Shown here: in pieces, positions 22,206 to 32,800 of the stretch | Numbering within the stretch: position 1 is the first letter of the stretch | How the letters are laid out: each line of letters begins with the position of its first letter | Source: an uncultured Cytophagales bacterium | GTDB taxonomy: Bacteria > Bacteroidota > Bacteroidia > Cytophagales > 172606-1 | Direction of reading: 5' to 3' | Length of the DNA stretch: 64,000 nucleotides | NCBI GenBank assembly: GCA_902805615.1 | Contig: CADCTQ010000001.1 | Span: 26,598-90,597 of the forward strand | Notes under the pieces: generated by a model | Told to the model about the DNA's origin: nothing | The model's input: only the letters and a program-made list of their open reading frames with translations | Databases searched by the model: none | Position numbers and translations under genes: made by a program

Positions 22206-22790
22206 TCAGGGTTTGTGCAGCACTTTGTGGCGCACCCGGCTGAGCGTTTCGGGTGAAATGCCCAGGTAAGAAGCAATCATGTGTTGGGGAAACCGTTGCA
22301 GGTAGTCGGGATGCCTTTTGACCAGTTGCTCGTAGCGTTCTTCGGCACAGTGGCCGATGGAGGCGTACAGCCGCTTCTGGGTGGCAATGGAGTTTCGCTC
22401 ATCCATCTCCCGCACCATCAAGGCAAAGGCGGGCACTGCCTGGAGCAAATCGTGCAACCCGGCGTTGGTGATCAGCAGGAGCTGGCAATCTTCCAGCGCA
22501 TCAATGTGGTATTGGGAGGGAGTCAGCATCACGAAGCTTTCGCGGTCGCCCGCCCACCAGTTTTCGACGGCAAAGTTGAGGATGTGCTCGGAGCCCTTCT
22601 CGTCCACGCTGTACTGGCGCAGCGCCCCCTCCACGACGAAGGCGAAATGCTTGCACACCTCACCAGCCTGCAGGAAGTATTGCCGGCGGCGCAGTTTCCG
22701 GGGCCTGAACACACTCTTTACCACCGCAAAATCGGCGTCCGAAATGGTGCCCGCGGTGTATCGGTCAATGTAATTACGTAAGGCTTGCAT
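22206..22790 (-). CDS. Crp/Fnr family transcriptional regulator
   Basis: RRQYFLQAGEVCKHFAFVVEGALRQYSVDEKGSEHIL...QHMIASYLGISPETLSRVRHKV. Confidence 0.88.
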   Translation of the reverse strand: MQALRNYIDRYTAGTISDADFAVVKSVFRPRKLRRRQYFLQAGEVCKHFAFVVEGALRQYSVDEKGSEHILNFAVENWWAGDRESFVMLTPSQYHIDALEDCQLLLITNAGLHDLLQAVPAFALMVREMDERNSIATQKRLYASIGHCAEERYEQLVKRHPDYLQRFPQHMIASYLGISPETLSRVRHKVLHKP

Positions 22791-23197
22791 AGGCAGTGAC
22801 GGCGAATGGTAAGCTTGATAAGACAAAACAGGGGCCGGCACCGGGAAACGGTGCTACCCTTTGCATCGGTTGAACGATAGGTGAAGACCGGCGGCTAAAG
22901 ATAAAACCATTTCAGCCAGTTGTGCTAATCCGCAGGCGGGCTTTTCTCCACGATTGCGCGAAGGGCTCCTCCGCGCTGGCGGAGGAAGATGCGTAGCAAA
23001 CTCGGAAGGCTCGGAGGCTGGCAAAGCCGCCTGCCCTGCCCCTTCCCCGGGAACCCGCTCGCAAATATCCCTTTTTGCGCTCCCCGCCCCCTTTTTTTGA
23101 TTTCTCCGGCGGGCAGCAGGGCCTTCTGGCACTTTTTTGTCAAGTAGGGTTGGCACGCCCCTTACGTAGCGTTGCTTTTCCACCACCACCTCCACCC

Positions 23198-23469
23198 ATG
23201 CATAAGCTCAAAATCATCACTACCAGCACCCGCACACCCGCCAGTGGAGCGCCACCCTCAAGATGGTGCCGCTCCCGGAAACGGTGGCTACGCCCTTCTT
23301 CGACCAGTTCATCAACGGGCAGGGCGAATTTGTACCCAACGCCGTTTCCGGGAAGGCCGCCCACGACATGCTCAGTGAACTGCTGCGCTGGACAACGGCC
23401 CTCCAGCCCCTGCGCAGCCCCCAAGCGACAACCAAGCCCGCCGCTGGCCTTACGCCGGCGGTCGCCTAG
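23198..23469 (+). pseudogene. NADPH-dependent FMN reductase stub (start and C-terminal third, frameshifted)
   Basis: MHKLKIITTSTR start; other frame LKMVPLPETVATPFFDQFINGQGEFVPNAVSGKAAHDMLSELLRWTTALQPLR. Confidence 0.7.
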
Positions 23470-23520
23470 CTCAACCCCGGAAACCCCACCCATTCCCCTT
23501 ACCCTTCAACCCCCTCATTT

Positions 23521-24279
23521 ATGGATCGCCTCAAAGACAAAGTAGCCATCATCACCGGTGGCGGCAGCGGCATTGGTGCCGCCACCTCGGTCCTCTTTGC
23601 CCGGAACGGAGCCAAAGTCATGATTACCGGCAACAAGGAAGAAGAAATCAAGCGCGTCGCCGGGCAGATCGAGCAAACGTACGGAGCCGGGGCAGTCGGC
23701 TACGCCGTCCACGACATCTCCAAAGAAGCAGACTGGAAGACGGTGGCCGAAAAAACGCTTTCCCGGTTCGGCAAGATTGACATTCTGGTCAACAATGCCG
23801 GCATGTCGGGCAACCTGTTCATCCCCCTCCAGGAGCGCACCCAGGAAGAGTTTGCCCTGGTGCTGGCGGTGAACCTTACGGGCACTTTCCTGGGCATCAA
23901 AACGGTGGTGCCGCACCTGAAAAGGGGCGGCTCGATTGTCAACACCTCCTCGATTGCCGGCATCACGGGCAACGCCGGTGGTTTTGCCTACACGGCTTCC
24001 AAGGGCGGCCAGCGGCTGCTCACCAAGGGGGCCGCCATCGAACTGGCCGAGGGCGGCATCCGCGTCAACTCGGTGCACCCGGGCTACGTGGACACGCCCA
24101 TGGTGCGGGACCTGAAAGAGGCCCAGGCCTTCAAAGAAGAGTCCATTGCCAGCACGCCCATGAAAAGAGGGGCCGCTCCCGAAGAAATCGCGCAGGGCAT
24201 CCTCTTCCTGGCCAGTGACGAAGCCTCTTTCGTGACCGGGGCCGAACTCATCATGGACGGCGGCTTTACCGCTTATTGA
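23521..24279 (+). CDS. SDR family oxidoreductase (glucose 1-dehydrogenase-like)
   Basis: VAIITGGGSGIGAATSVLFARNGAKV, ILVNNAGMSG, YTASKGGQRLLTKGAAIELAEGGIRVNSVHPGYVDTPM. Confidence 0.92.
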   Translation: MDRLKDKVAIITGGGSGIGAATSVLFARNGAKVMITGNKEEEIKRVAGQIEQTYGAGAVGYAVHDISKEADWKTVAEKTLSRFGKIDILVNNAGMSGNLFIPLQERTQEEFALVLAVNLTGTFLGIKTVVPHLKRGGSIVNTSSIAGITGNAGGFAYTASKGGQRLLTKGAAIELAEGGIRVNSVHPGYVDTPMVRDLKEAQAFKEESIASTPMKRGAAPEEIAQGILFLASDEASFVTGAELIMDGGFTAY

Positions 24280-24429
24280 AACCCACAGTTTGGTAACCGC
24301 TGGTTAGTAACCGCCGGTCCGGAAATGTCAGCCTTACGGGAGACTGCTCGGGTCTGCCGGGCACAAACGCCCCGGCAAGCGGGCCATCCCAGTCCTACCC
24401 TGCATCTCTTTACGTATACCCAGATACCG

Positions 24430-25185
24430 ATGGAAACGACAAATCCGAACAGCCCATCCCGGACCCGCAAACCGCCTCCAATGGAAACGGCATGTTCTGA
24501 TCGTTCGATGATGGCCATGAGATCTGTATCCGTGATGTGTTTTCTGTTTTTGCTCACTGAAGCAATCGCTCAGGGGCAAGACCAGGCGCCGGCAGCCCCC
24601 GTACCGGTTGAACCGATACCAGTCGAATTGATGGTGGGCCATAACCGTTTCGGTTTCCAGTTCGTGATGAACAAAAAGTTTTCGCCCTCGAGCAGGTTCT
24701 CCTTCCTGAACGTAAACATCTTTACGAGTGATTACAACAACAGCCGTGACAATCTTGACCTGGTAGCAGTCGCGCAGATCGGGTATGATCTCCACAAGGG
24801 TTTTGGCCCCACCGTGGGGCTGAGCGTCAATTCGGTGGCCGGATTGGCGCCAACGGCAGGGGTGCAATACGTATTCGTAAACAGAGAAATTCTCCTGGTA
24901 TTGACGCCGACGATCGAGTTTTCAGAAACCAACAACCTTCAGGGGCTCATCATCGGGGAGTACCGGCCGCCGCTGTCAAGCAAGGTTGACCTGTTCACCC
25001 GGGTGCAGGCGCTGTACAATTACGATACCGACAATGCGTTTCACCAACGCAGCTACGTTCAATTGCGGCTGGGTGCCGGCATTGGAAAGTATCAGTTCGG
25101 TCCGGCCGTGAACCTGGATTATTACGGGCCCGAAAAAGTTTTCAAAGGGAATTACGGGGCTTTCGTAAGGTTTAATTTTCACTAA
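24430..25185 (+). CDS. Hypothetical secreted/outer-membrane protein
   Basis: Signal-like MRSVSVMCFLFLLTEAIAQ; beta-rich C-terminus ending in FVRFNFH; start uncertain. Confidence 0.6.
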   Translation: METTNPNSPSRTRKPPPMETACSDRSMMAMRSVSVMCFLFLLTEAIAQGQDQAPAAPVPVEPIPVELMVGHNRFGFQFVMNKKFSPSSRFSFLNVNIFTSDYNNSRDNLDLVAVAQIGYDLHKGFGPTVGLSVNSVAGLAPTAGVQYVFVNREILLVLTPTIEFSETNNLQGLIIGEYRPPLSSKVDLFTRVQALYNYDTDNAFHQRSYVQLRLGAGIGKYQFGPAVNLDYYGPEKVFKGNYGAFVRFNFH

Positions 25186-25466
25186 GCCACGGGGTGCATC
25201 TGCTGCGGAATGCTGCTCCTTTCCCGTTGCTGAGGGATATTTCCTTCCCTTCCTTTCGATCTTTACCGTTCGCCCAACCGCTGCCCCCGGGCGGGTTGTC
25301 TCCCAGGAGCCTGCCGGTACTGCCGGTGCCCGTACGCGCCGGGCAATAACGCGTCAGGTTCTTCCAGGGTGAAATCTACGCGTGGCGGGTCACCAAGCAC
25401 CCGATCGTGTCCTTTACGCTGCCGATGGGCTAAACCCTTTCATTTCCCCGTTTCAAACCCATTTCC

Positions 25467-26789
25467 ATGAAAGAACAACTGCAAGGCAAAAAAATCCTCT
25501 TTGCGACGTTGCCCGCCGACGGCCATTTTAATCCACTGACGGGCCTCGCCAGGTACCTGCAGGCGGCAGGGGTTGACGTCCGCTGGTATACCTCCCCGGT
25601 GTTCAAGGAAAAACTGGAAAAGTTGGCCATCCGCCACTCCCCCTTCGTGGAGGCATTGGACACCAACGGGCAGAACCTGGACGCACTCTTTCCCGGGCGC
25701 AAGTCAATTACCGACCCGGTAGCGAAGCTCAATCTCGACATGATCAACGGGCTGGTGGACCGCGCCCCCGAGTACTACGCCGACATCCGGGCGATCTACG
25801 ATTCTTTCCCGTTTGACCTGGTGGTGGCCGACAGCCTGTTTCCGGCCATTCCCTTCGTGAAACGGAAGCTGGGCGTGCCGGTGGTGGCCGTGGGGGTGGT
25901 GCCGCTGGCCGAAACGTCAATAGACCTGGCCCCGTACGGCATGGCCCGACTCCCCCCGGCCGACGAGGCGCAACGGTCTGAATACGCCACATTGCGGGAT
26001 TTTGCCCAAGATGTCCTGTTCAAGCCCAGCATTGATGCGTTTGACGCCACGCTGAAGGAGCACGGGATCGAGGTGCCCGGGTCCGCTCCCTTCAACCTGC
26101 TCATCAAAGAAGCCGACCTGTACCTGCAGATCGGCACGCCGGGCTTTGAGTACCACCGCACCGACCTGGGCGAAAATGTCCGGTTCGTGGGGGCGCTGCT
26201 GCCGTATGCTTCCCAGGGCGGGCAGCCGGCCTGGTTTGACGAACGCCTGCGGAAGTACAACAAAGTAGTGCTGGTCACGCAGGGGACAATCGAAAAAGAC
26301 ACCCGGAAAATCCTGGAACCTACGCTGACGGCTTTCCGCGACACTGACGTGCTGGTGGTTGCGGCAACCGGGGGCAGCGGCACGGGCGAACTGCGGGCGA
26401 AATACGCGGCGGAAAATGTGATCATTGAGGACTTCATTCCTTTTGACCAGATCATGCCCTACGCGGGCGTATTCGTGACCAACGGCGGGTACGGCGGCAC
26501 CTTGCTGAGCATCAAACACCGCTTGCCCCTGGTGGCGGCCGGCGTGCACGAGGGTAAAAATGAAGTATGCGCCCGGATTGGCTATTTCAGGATCGGCGTT
26601 GACCTGGGCACCGAAACCCCTACGCCCGAAGCCATCCGTGGCGGGGTCGAAGCCGTGCTTGCGGACGCGGCCTACCGGGAGAACATTACCCGGCTGGCCG
26701 ATGAATTTGCCACTTACCAGGCTGAAGAACAGTGCGCCGGCTACATCGCCGGACTCCTGCAAGCGAAGGCTGGCCGGGCGAACCGGTAA
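25467..26789 (+). CDS. Glycosyltransferase, GT1/UGT-like
   Basis: KILFATLPADGHFNPLTGLARYLQAAGVDVRWYT; VFVTNGGYGGTLLSIKHRLPLVAAGVHEGKNEVCARI. Confidence 0.88.
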   Translation: MKEQLQGKKILFATLPADGHFNPLTGLARYLQAAGVDVRWYTSPVFKEKLEKLAIRHSPFVEALDTNGQNLDALFPGRKSITDPVAKLNLDMINGLVDRAPEYYADIRAIYDSFPFDLVVADSLFPAIPFVKRKLGVPVVAVGVVPLAETSIDLAPYGMARLPPADEAQRSEYATLRDFAQDVLFKPSIDAFDATLKEHGIEVPGSAPFNLLIKEADLYLQIGTPGFEYHRTDLGENVRFVGALLPYASQGGQPAWFDERLRKYNKVVLVTQGTIEKDTRKILEPTLTAFRDTDVLVVAATGGSGTGELRAKYAAENVIIEDFIPFDQIMPYAGVFVTNGGYGGTLLSIKHRLPLVAAGVHEGKNEVCARIGYFRIGVDLGTETPTPEAIRGGVEAVLADAAYRENITRLADEFATYQAEEQCAGYIAGLLQAKAGRANR

Positions 26790-26841
26790 AGTCCCATCTC
26801 TCAAAACGCACTTAAAACCATTTCACGTAACCCCTACCCGT

Positions 26842-27861
26842 ATGCACCACAAGTCAACCGGTCTGCTCCTTGCCGCGACCCTCCTGCTGGCCGCCAGTTG
26901 CCGGGAAATCGACAAATTCTTCGACGAAGCAAAACCACCCAAGCTAACGGCCAAGGAGTTTGCTTCCGGGCTAACCGCCCCGCTGGGCCTGGCCATTGAT
27001 CCCAAAGGGCAAATATGGGTCACCGAAGCCGGCACCGGTACCAAGAGCGACGGCCGGGTTTCGGTGATTACCCCCAACGGCAAAGTACATCCCGTCATCA
27101 CGGGGTTTGCCTCCGCCATCAGTCCGGAAGGAATTGCGGCCGGCCTCAACCACCTCGTTTACCAGGAGGGTATACTCTACATTTTGAACGGGGTAGATGG
27201 CAAACTCTACCAGGCCGACGTCACTTCATTCAAACCCGGCGACAAGCCCATTCCGGTGGCCGAACTAGCCAGTGAGGACATTGCCAGGTTCGTACTCGAC
27301 TACAAGTTCGAGGTGGATACCGAGTTCTCCAACATCTACAACCTGACCTTCGGCCCGGATGGTGCCCTGTACATTGCCGATGCCGGGGCCAACGCAATCA
27401 TCCGCCGCTCGAAAACGGGCCAACTGAGTGTGTTTGCCGCCATTCCGGGGATTTCCAACCCGACTGCCGAAGGGCCGCCCACCATCGACGGGGTGCCCAC
27501 CGGCATTGTGTACGACGGCGAGCAGTTCCTGGTATCTACCCTGACCGGCTTTCCCTTCCCGGCCGGCAAAGCCCGCATCTACGGGATTGACCGGGCCGGT
27601 AATGTTTCCGTGTATCGGGACGGGCTGACGAGCCTGGTGGACATTACCTTGGGTCCCGACAATCGCCCACTGGTGCTGCAGATCGCTGATTTCGGTCCGC
27701 AGGGCTTTGCCCCTCGTACGGGCAAGATCATCCGCTCCACGGCTGAACAGAGCACTGTTGTGCTGGAAGGACTCAACCTGCCCAGTGACCTTGAGCGCCG
27801 GGGACTGAAGACCTACTACGTGACCAGCCTGGCCGATGGCAAGGTCCTGAAGGTAGATTAG
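26842..27861 (+). CDS. ScyD/ScyE family lipoprotein
   Basis: Lipobox LLAASC; FASGLTAPLGLAIDPKGQIWVTEAGTGTKSDGRVSVITPNGKVHPVITGF. Confidence 0.8.
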   Translation: MHHKSTGLLLAATLLLAASCREIDKFFDEAKPPKLTAKEFASGLTAPLGLAIDPKGQIWVTEAGTGTKSDGRVSVITPNGKVHPVITGFASAISPEGIAAGLNHLVYQEGILYILNGVDGKLYQADVTSFKPGDKPIPVAELASEDIARFVLDYKFEVDTEFSNIYNLTFGPDGALYIADAGANAIIRRSKTGQLSVFAAIPGISNPTAEGPPTIDGVPTGIVYDGEQFLVSTLTGFPFPAGKARIYGIDRAGNVSVYRDGLTSLVDITLGPDNRPLVLQIADFGPQGFAPRTGKIIRSTAEQSTVVLEGLNLPSDLERRGLKTYYVTSLADGKVLKVD

Positions 27862-28349
27862 CAGCACAGTATACCGCGTGCCCAGCCGTACCAGCACCAT
27901 TGCCGGGTTGAACCCCGTTACCCTTGGACAGTAGCCGGGGCAATGACGCCTTCCACGGGAGGGCGGTCGAAGAGACGCTCAAAGCCCTAAGGAGCGTGCT
28001 GGCAGAAGCCCGGCCCCCGCGTCGGTTAAAGCGCCGCATCCGCAAGCCCTCCAACGAGGTGACTTGCGGGTGCGGCATTATGCGTTTGCCTTGATCTTCT
28101 GGAGTGCCTGCGCCATCAAAGCCAATGATGGCAGGCAGGTGTCAATCGCTTGCGTAATGTTTACCGCTTGCCCGTCCTTTATCAAAATCATGAATTGCGG
28201 CAGCTTTGACGTCAATAAAAGTTGCTCGTCACTTTGAATGTTTGGTTTCAAAAAAATTGGTGCGCCTTATGGATGTGAAACGGCGGCTTTCAGTATGCGA
28301 TAGACAGCGTCTTGGCCTCCCGGAAAAACCTTTCGGGTTTTCAAAACCC

Positions 28350-28713
28350 GTATGTGCTTAGCGTATATGGGTGGAGATAGGATGGTTTGTAATGGGATGG
28401 GGATTGGTTTATGATCTGTAAGTGGAGTTTGTTCTTTTTGGCATTGCCCCAAAAAGAACCAAAAAGGTCTAGGCCCAATGATGCTTCCCCCCGCCAGTCA
28501 ACCCGCCCCTCGCCATTGGGCCGGGCCCACGCGCCGCGAAACCATCAGTGCCGAAACAACGATAGTAACGCGTAAGGAAAGAACGATACCAGCGTGTAAG
28601 GAAGGGGATCTGCTCACTGACGGCGCCTGCTCACTGCATATCCACACACTGCCTGGCTACTCACTGCCTGGCTACGCACTGCGTATCCACCAGGCAGGGC
28701 GCGAAGCACATAC
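28350..28713 (+). mobile_element. MITE-like element, copy A (364 bp)
   Basis: Terminal GTATGTGCTTAGCG ... GCGAAGCACATAC; 8-bp direct duplication CAAAACCC at 28342-28349 and 28714-28721; core shared with three other copies. Confidence 0.88.
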
Positions 28714-28860
28714 CAAAACCCGAAAGGTGTACGAGGCAGACGTTTTTCCGACAAGTTGTGACGTGCTCTATATGATTGTTTGGAGCTTATCCCGACTTTC
28801 GCATTATGCTGCCCAAGGTAGCGCGTAAGCCAGGATAAGCAGGTGTTAGAAATGTTAATT

Positions 28861-29352
28861 TTACAAATACGTTCCGAATCGCTCAAAATGGCAGGTGTAC
28901 CCGTTCGGGCGTTTTACCAAATAGTCTTGATGTTCTACTTCCGCTGGCCAGAACTGGGTATAAGGTTCTAAAGTTGTGACCACTTTACCAGGCCAACGAC
29001 CCGATTCGTTCACGATTCTGATGACCTCCTCAGCGATTTCTTTCTCTTCCTGATTTTGAAAAAATATCGCCGAGCGATAACTGGACCCTATGTCATTGCC
29101 TTGTCTATCCACTGTCGTTGGATCGTGAACTCTAAAAAAGTAGTCCAGTATTTCATTAAATGAAGTTTTGTTTAAGTCATAGGTAATTTCTATGCCTTCG
29201 GCGTGACCCGGGTGGTTCCGATAGGTAGGCTTTTCGTTGTGCCCACCTACATACCCTACTTCTGTGTCTTGTACGCCGGGACGAATGCGAAAGAGGTCTT
29301 CCATTCCCCAGAAACAGCCACCTGCCAGATAAGCTTTTTTTAAATTTTCCAT
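28861..29352 (-). CDS. msrA: Peptide-methionine (S)-S-oxide reductase MsrA
   Basis: [31 protein letters not shown]...[11 protein letters not shown]...SSYRSAIFF. Confidence 0.95.
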   Translation of the reverse strand: MENLKKAYLAGGCFWGMEDLFRIRPGVQDTEVGYVGGHNEKPTYRNHPGHAEGIEITYDLNKTSFNEILDYFFRVHDPTTVDRQGNDIGSSYRSAIFFQNQEEKEIAEEVIRIVNESGRWPGKVVTTLEPYTQFWPAEVEHQDYLVKRPNGYTCHFERFGTYL

Positions 29353-29710
29353 GGTATTTTGGTTACAGTTCAACGCTAGATTTTCTTCAAAAAAGTGCAA
29401 CAGCAGTAATGCAGTCTCATACCCAACCCATTGAAGCATTTACAGCCAGGGGCACCCTGTGTAGTGCTCTCGACCATCGTGTACCTTTCAGAATTCCGTG
29501 CGTACATTTTTGCGGTTACTCTATCCATGACCGATTCAATTTAAGCCAGTAATTGGTTCTGCTTCTTCTTAAGTTCCGCTTCTTCTTAAGGTATACACGC
29601 AAGAGTGCCCCCTTCCGGATCAGATCACTGCTTTATTTTTAAGGAAAGGGAATAAAACGCGATTATCGAAAACTGACCAGTAGTCTGTATCCTTAGTTAT
29701 TGAAAGGGAG

Positions 29711-29858
29711 GGTAGTGGTAAAAACCGAACTGATACAGCAGGATTGTAGCGGACGATAAAAAACCGGATGGTAGGTCCCGATAACTGCAATCATAGCTCG
29801 TTTACCAGTTTTGCCCAAAGGTGTCATGTTAGGTGACCAGTTCCGATTTTACCACTAC
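29711..29858. repeat. ~149-bp repeat with inverted ends (copy 2, opposite orientation)
   Basis: GGTAGTGGTAAAAACCGAACT ... AGTTCCGATTTTACCACTACC. Confidence 0.8.
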
Positions 29859-29890
29859 CCGGGCCGGCTCAACCGGTACCATACGGCTGC

Positions 29891-32800
29891 TTACCGGTTG
29901 ATCACTACTGTCCGGGTCACGGCACTGTGACCGGTGAAAAAGGTAAGGGTATACACACCCGCTCGTAAACCTGACGTGTTGAGGATGATCCGCCGGGAAG
30001 TACGCTGCTGGTAGACGGGGGCAAACACCCTGCCTTTTACGTCGGCAATCCGTACCGACGGGTGCCAGTCCGTTTCCCAGTCAATGGTCAGAAGGTCAGC
30101 AGCGGGCACCGGGGAAAGGGTAATGGTTTCGGCAGGATTCGTTCCCTGGCGGGTAGCGGAGGGCAGGCTTCCGCCCGTACCCGACGTTACGACCAGGTGG
30201 TCAACGTTGGGGCCACTGTTGCCGATGGCGGTTGCCCGGATGGCATTGTTTCCCGCATTCAAACCCGCCGTAATGCGGACGGTCTGCCAGTTGGTCCAGG
30301 TGGAAGTGGACGGGAAAGCCATGCTCGCTTGTGCCACGCTGCCATTGATGCTGATGGCCAGCGGCCGGCCGGCGGGTGTGCCCAGCCCGTAGCGGAAAGC
30401 CAGCGTGTAGGTTCCCGCCACGGGTACGTTGGCCGTCCACTCCAGGTAATCACCGCTGGCATTGATGTAATCGCCAAAGCCCGTCCCCGTGTAGCCGGCG
30501 TGCACGGTCGAAGCTTGTACCCCCGACTTGACGGCATCTTCGGCTTCCAGTTGCAGGGAAACGGGCGCAGCGGCACTATTTTGGAAAAGCTTGCCGGCAG
30601 GAATTACCTGTTTGGCAATGCCCGGGCCGTCGTAACTCACCGTAAGTACCTCACCGCCATCCCGTTCGAAAAAAGCAACGGTAATGGCGTGCTTGCCGGC
30701 CTTCAGCCCAATGGCACCGCCCCGTTCCTGCGAGCCGTGCAGCCCGTCATTTTCCACGACCAGGGCCGGTCCGATGTACAACCGGCTGCCATCATCGGAG
30801 TCCGTGTAGAACGTGTAGATCCCATCGGTGGGAATGTCCACGTATCCCCGGTAGCGGAAGCCGAAGTTGTCGCTCTGGTTGCGGGGACTCAGGTCGAAAG
30901 CAGGAGTCGTGCCCGTTTTAACGGGTGGCAAGGCGTTGAAATCGGGCAAGTTGCTCCAGGCCCCTTCGTAATATTCGTATTGCAAGCCGCTCACGGGGGT
31001 TGCCGGGTTCTCGGGGTTACGCAGAAAGGAGGCGGTGTACGTGGTGTTCCCTGCCGGCGTTGCGACGTTGTGACTGGCCGCCCCGCCATCAGACCAGGCC
31101 CCCCACTGGTAGGAAGTTTCCCCGACGGTTTGCGGGGTAACCGCTTCAATGTTACGCACAATGCCGACGACTCCCGTAAAGGTGTAGGGGGTGGTAACCG
31201 CCTGGCCATCGAGTTTCACCTGCAGGCCCGCCGGGGTGGTAGCCAGGGTTACCGTCACTTTGCGGGGGAATATCTCCCGGTACACCGTTGTGGCTTGCCC
31301 CTGGCTGTCGGTTACCCGCAGGTAAATGCGGTACCAGATGTTATCGTCCGTCTCGTTGGTGGCGGGAATGGCAAAGGTGCCGCCCTTGCTGCCGCCCGCA
31401 GCATCCAGGGCCGGGTGAGTATGCTCGTCGTGGTGCAGGTCAATCCACCAGGTAAAGGCACTGGCCGGCAATTCGCCGTCTTCCGGGTCCGTCCCCGTAC
31501 CCGAGAAAGTAATCGTCTCGCCGGCGCTGAAGAGGTTGCCCCCGGCCGGGGAAGCAATGACGGCGGCGGGAAGCTGATTGCTGGTCACGGTGAGGGTGGC
31601 TTCGGTACTGGTCGCAGTGCCCGCCGCATTGGAAACGACTGCCCGGAACCGGGCCCCGTTGTCGGCCGCGGTGACACTGGCCAGGGTGTACGTGGCGGCG
31701 GTGGCGCCGGCAACATTGACGCCGTTGCGCTGCCACTGGTAAGTAAGCGGCGCGGCACCCGTGGCGCTGACGGAAAACGTGACGGAGCTGCCCGCGGACA
31801 CCGTTCTGCTGGCGGGTTGGGAAGAGATGTTGGGGGCATTGCTGCCCGTATAATTGACCCGCCACAGCTGGCCGTTATTGCTCGACGTATTGTCGCCTAC
31901 CGATCCGCCGCCCTGGCCGGCCCGGGCCAGGTAGTACAAACTGCCATCGGGTCCCACCTTTACGTCTACCGGACGGTTGATGCCCGTAGCAAAGGTTTCC
32001 GTGACGGTACGGCTGTTCACGTCCAGTACTTTGATGTAGCCGTTGCAGTAGTCGGCAAAGAAGTATTTACCTACGTAGCCGGCGGGAAATTGCGCCGTAC
32101 CCGGATTGTAGAACGTGCCGCCCGTAATGGAGCAGCCCTGGCTACGGCCGTAGGCATAGAGCGGGTCCTGGTAGTTGGCGGGGGGCGTTTGGGTGGTACG
32201 AAAGCCTTCAATGCCCGGCCAGCCGTAATTTTTACCCGCCAGGCCGTCGTTGATCTCCTCGAAGCTGCCGCCCCCCACGTCGTTGATGAAAATGCGGCCG
32301 GTCCCCGGCTGGGCGGCCACTTTGAATGGATTGCGCAACCCCAGGGCCCAGATGGCCCGGTTCTTACCCGTGGCCGAGGCATAGAAGGGATTATCGGCCG
32401 GAATGCTGCCATCCGGGTTGATGCGCAGGACTTTGCCCAGCAGGTTGGCAGTGGATTGGGAATTACCGGGCACGGCGTTCTCGCCCGTGGTGATGAACAG
32501 TTTACCGTCCCTGAACAACAACCCGCCCCCGTTGTGGTTTCCCGCCGAGAGGGCATCCATCTCGAGCAGGATCAGTTCGCTGCCGGGCACGGCCGCATCG
32601 CCACTGGCCGTAAAGCGGCTGACCCGGTTGTGTACCGGAACGGAACCGGTGCCGGGTACGGTGTAGTAGACGTACACGTAGCCGTTGCCCGCGAAATCAG
32701 GATCAAAAATCAGGCTCATGAGCCCCCGCTCGTTGAAATTATCCACGGTCAGACTCAGAAAAGGTACGGCAAGCAAAGCACCGTTCTTGATGATGCGTAC

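Noticed and set aside
25355-25433. Plus-strand tail GEIYAWRVTKHPIVSFTLPMG*
   Set aside because: Possible C-terminal stub of a lost gene upstream of the glycosyltransferase; too short to assign.
28080-28260. Minus-strand frame NIQSDEQLLLTSKLPQFMILIKDGQAVNITQAIDTCLPSLALMAQALQKIKANA*
   Set aside because: Looks protein-like and may be another gene tail, but no start codon and no family I can name.
29560-29592. Short direct repeat CTTCTTCTTAAG
   Set aside because: Two copies only; simple local duplication without further context.
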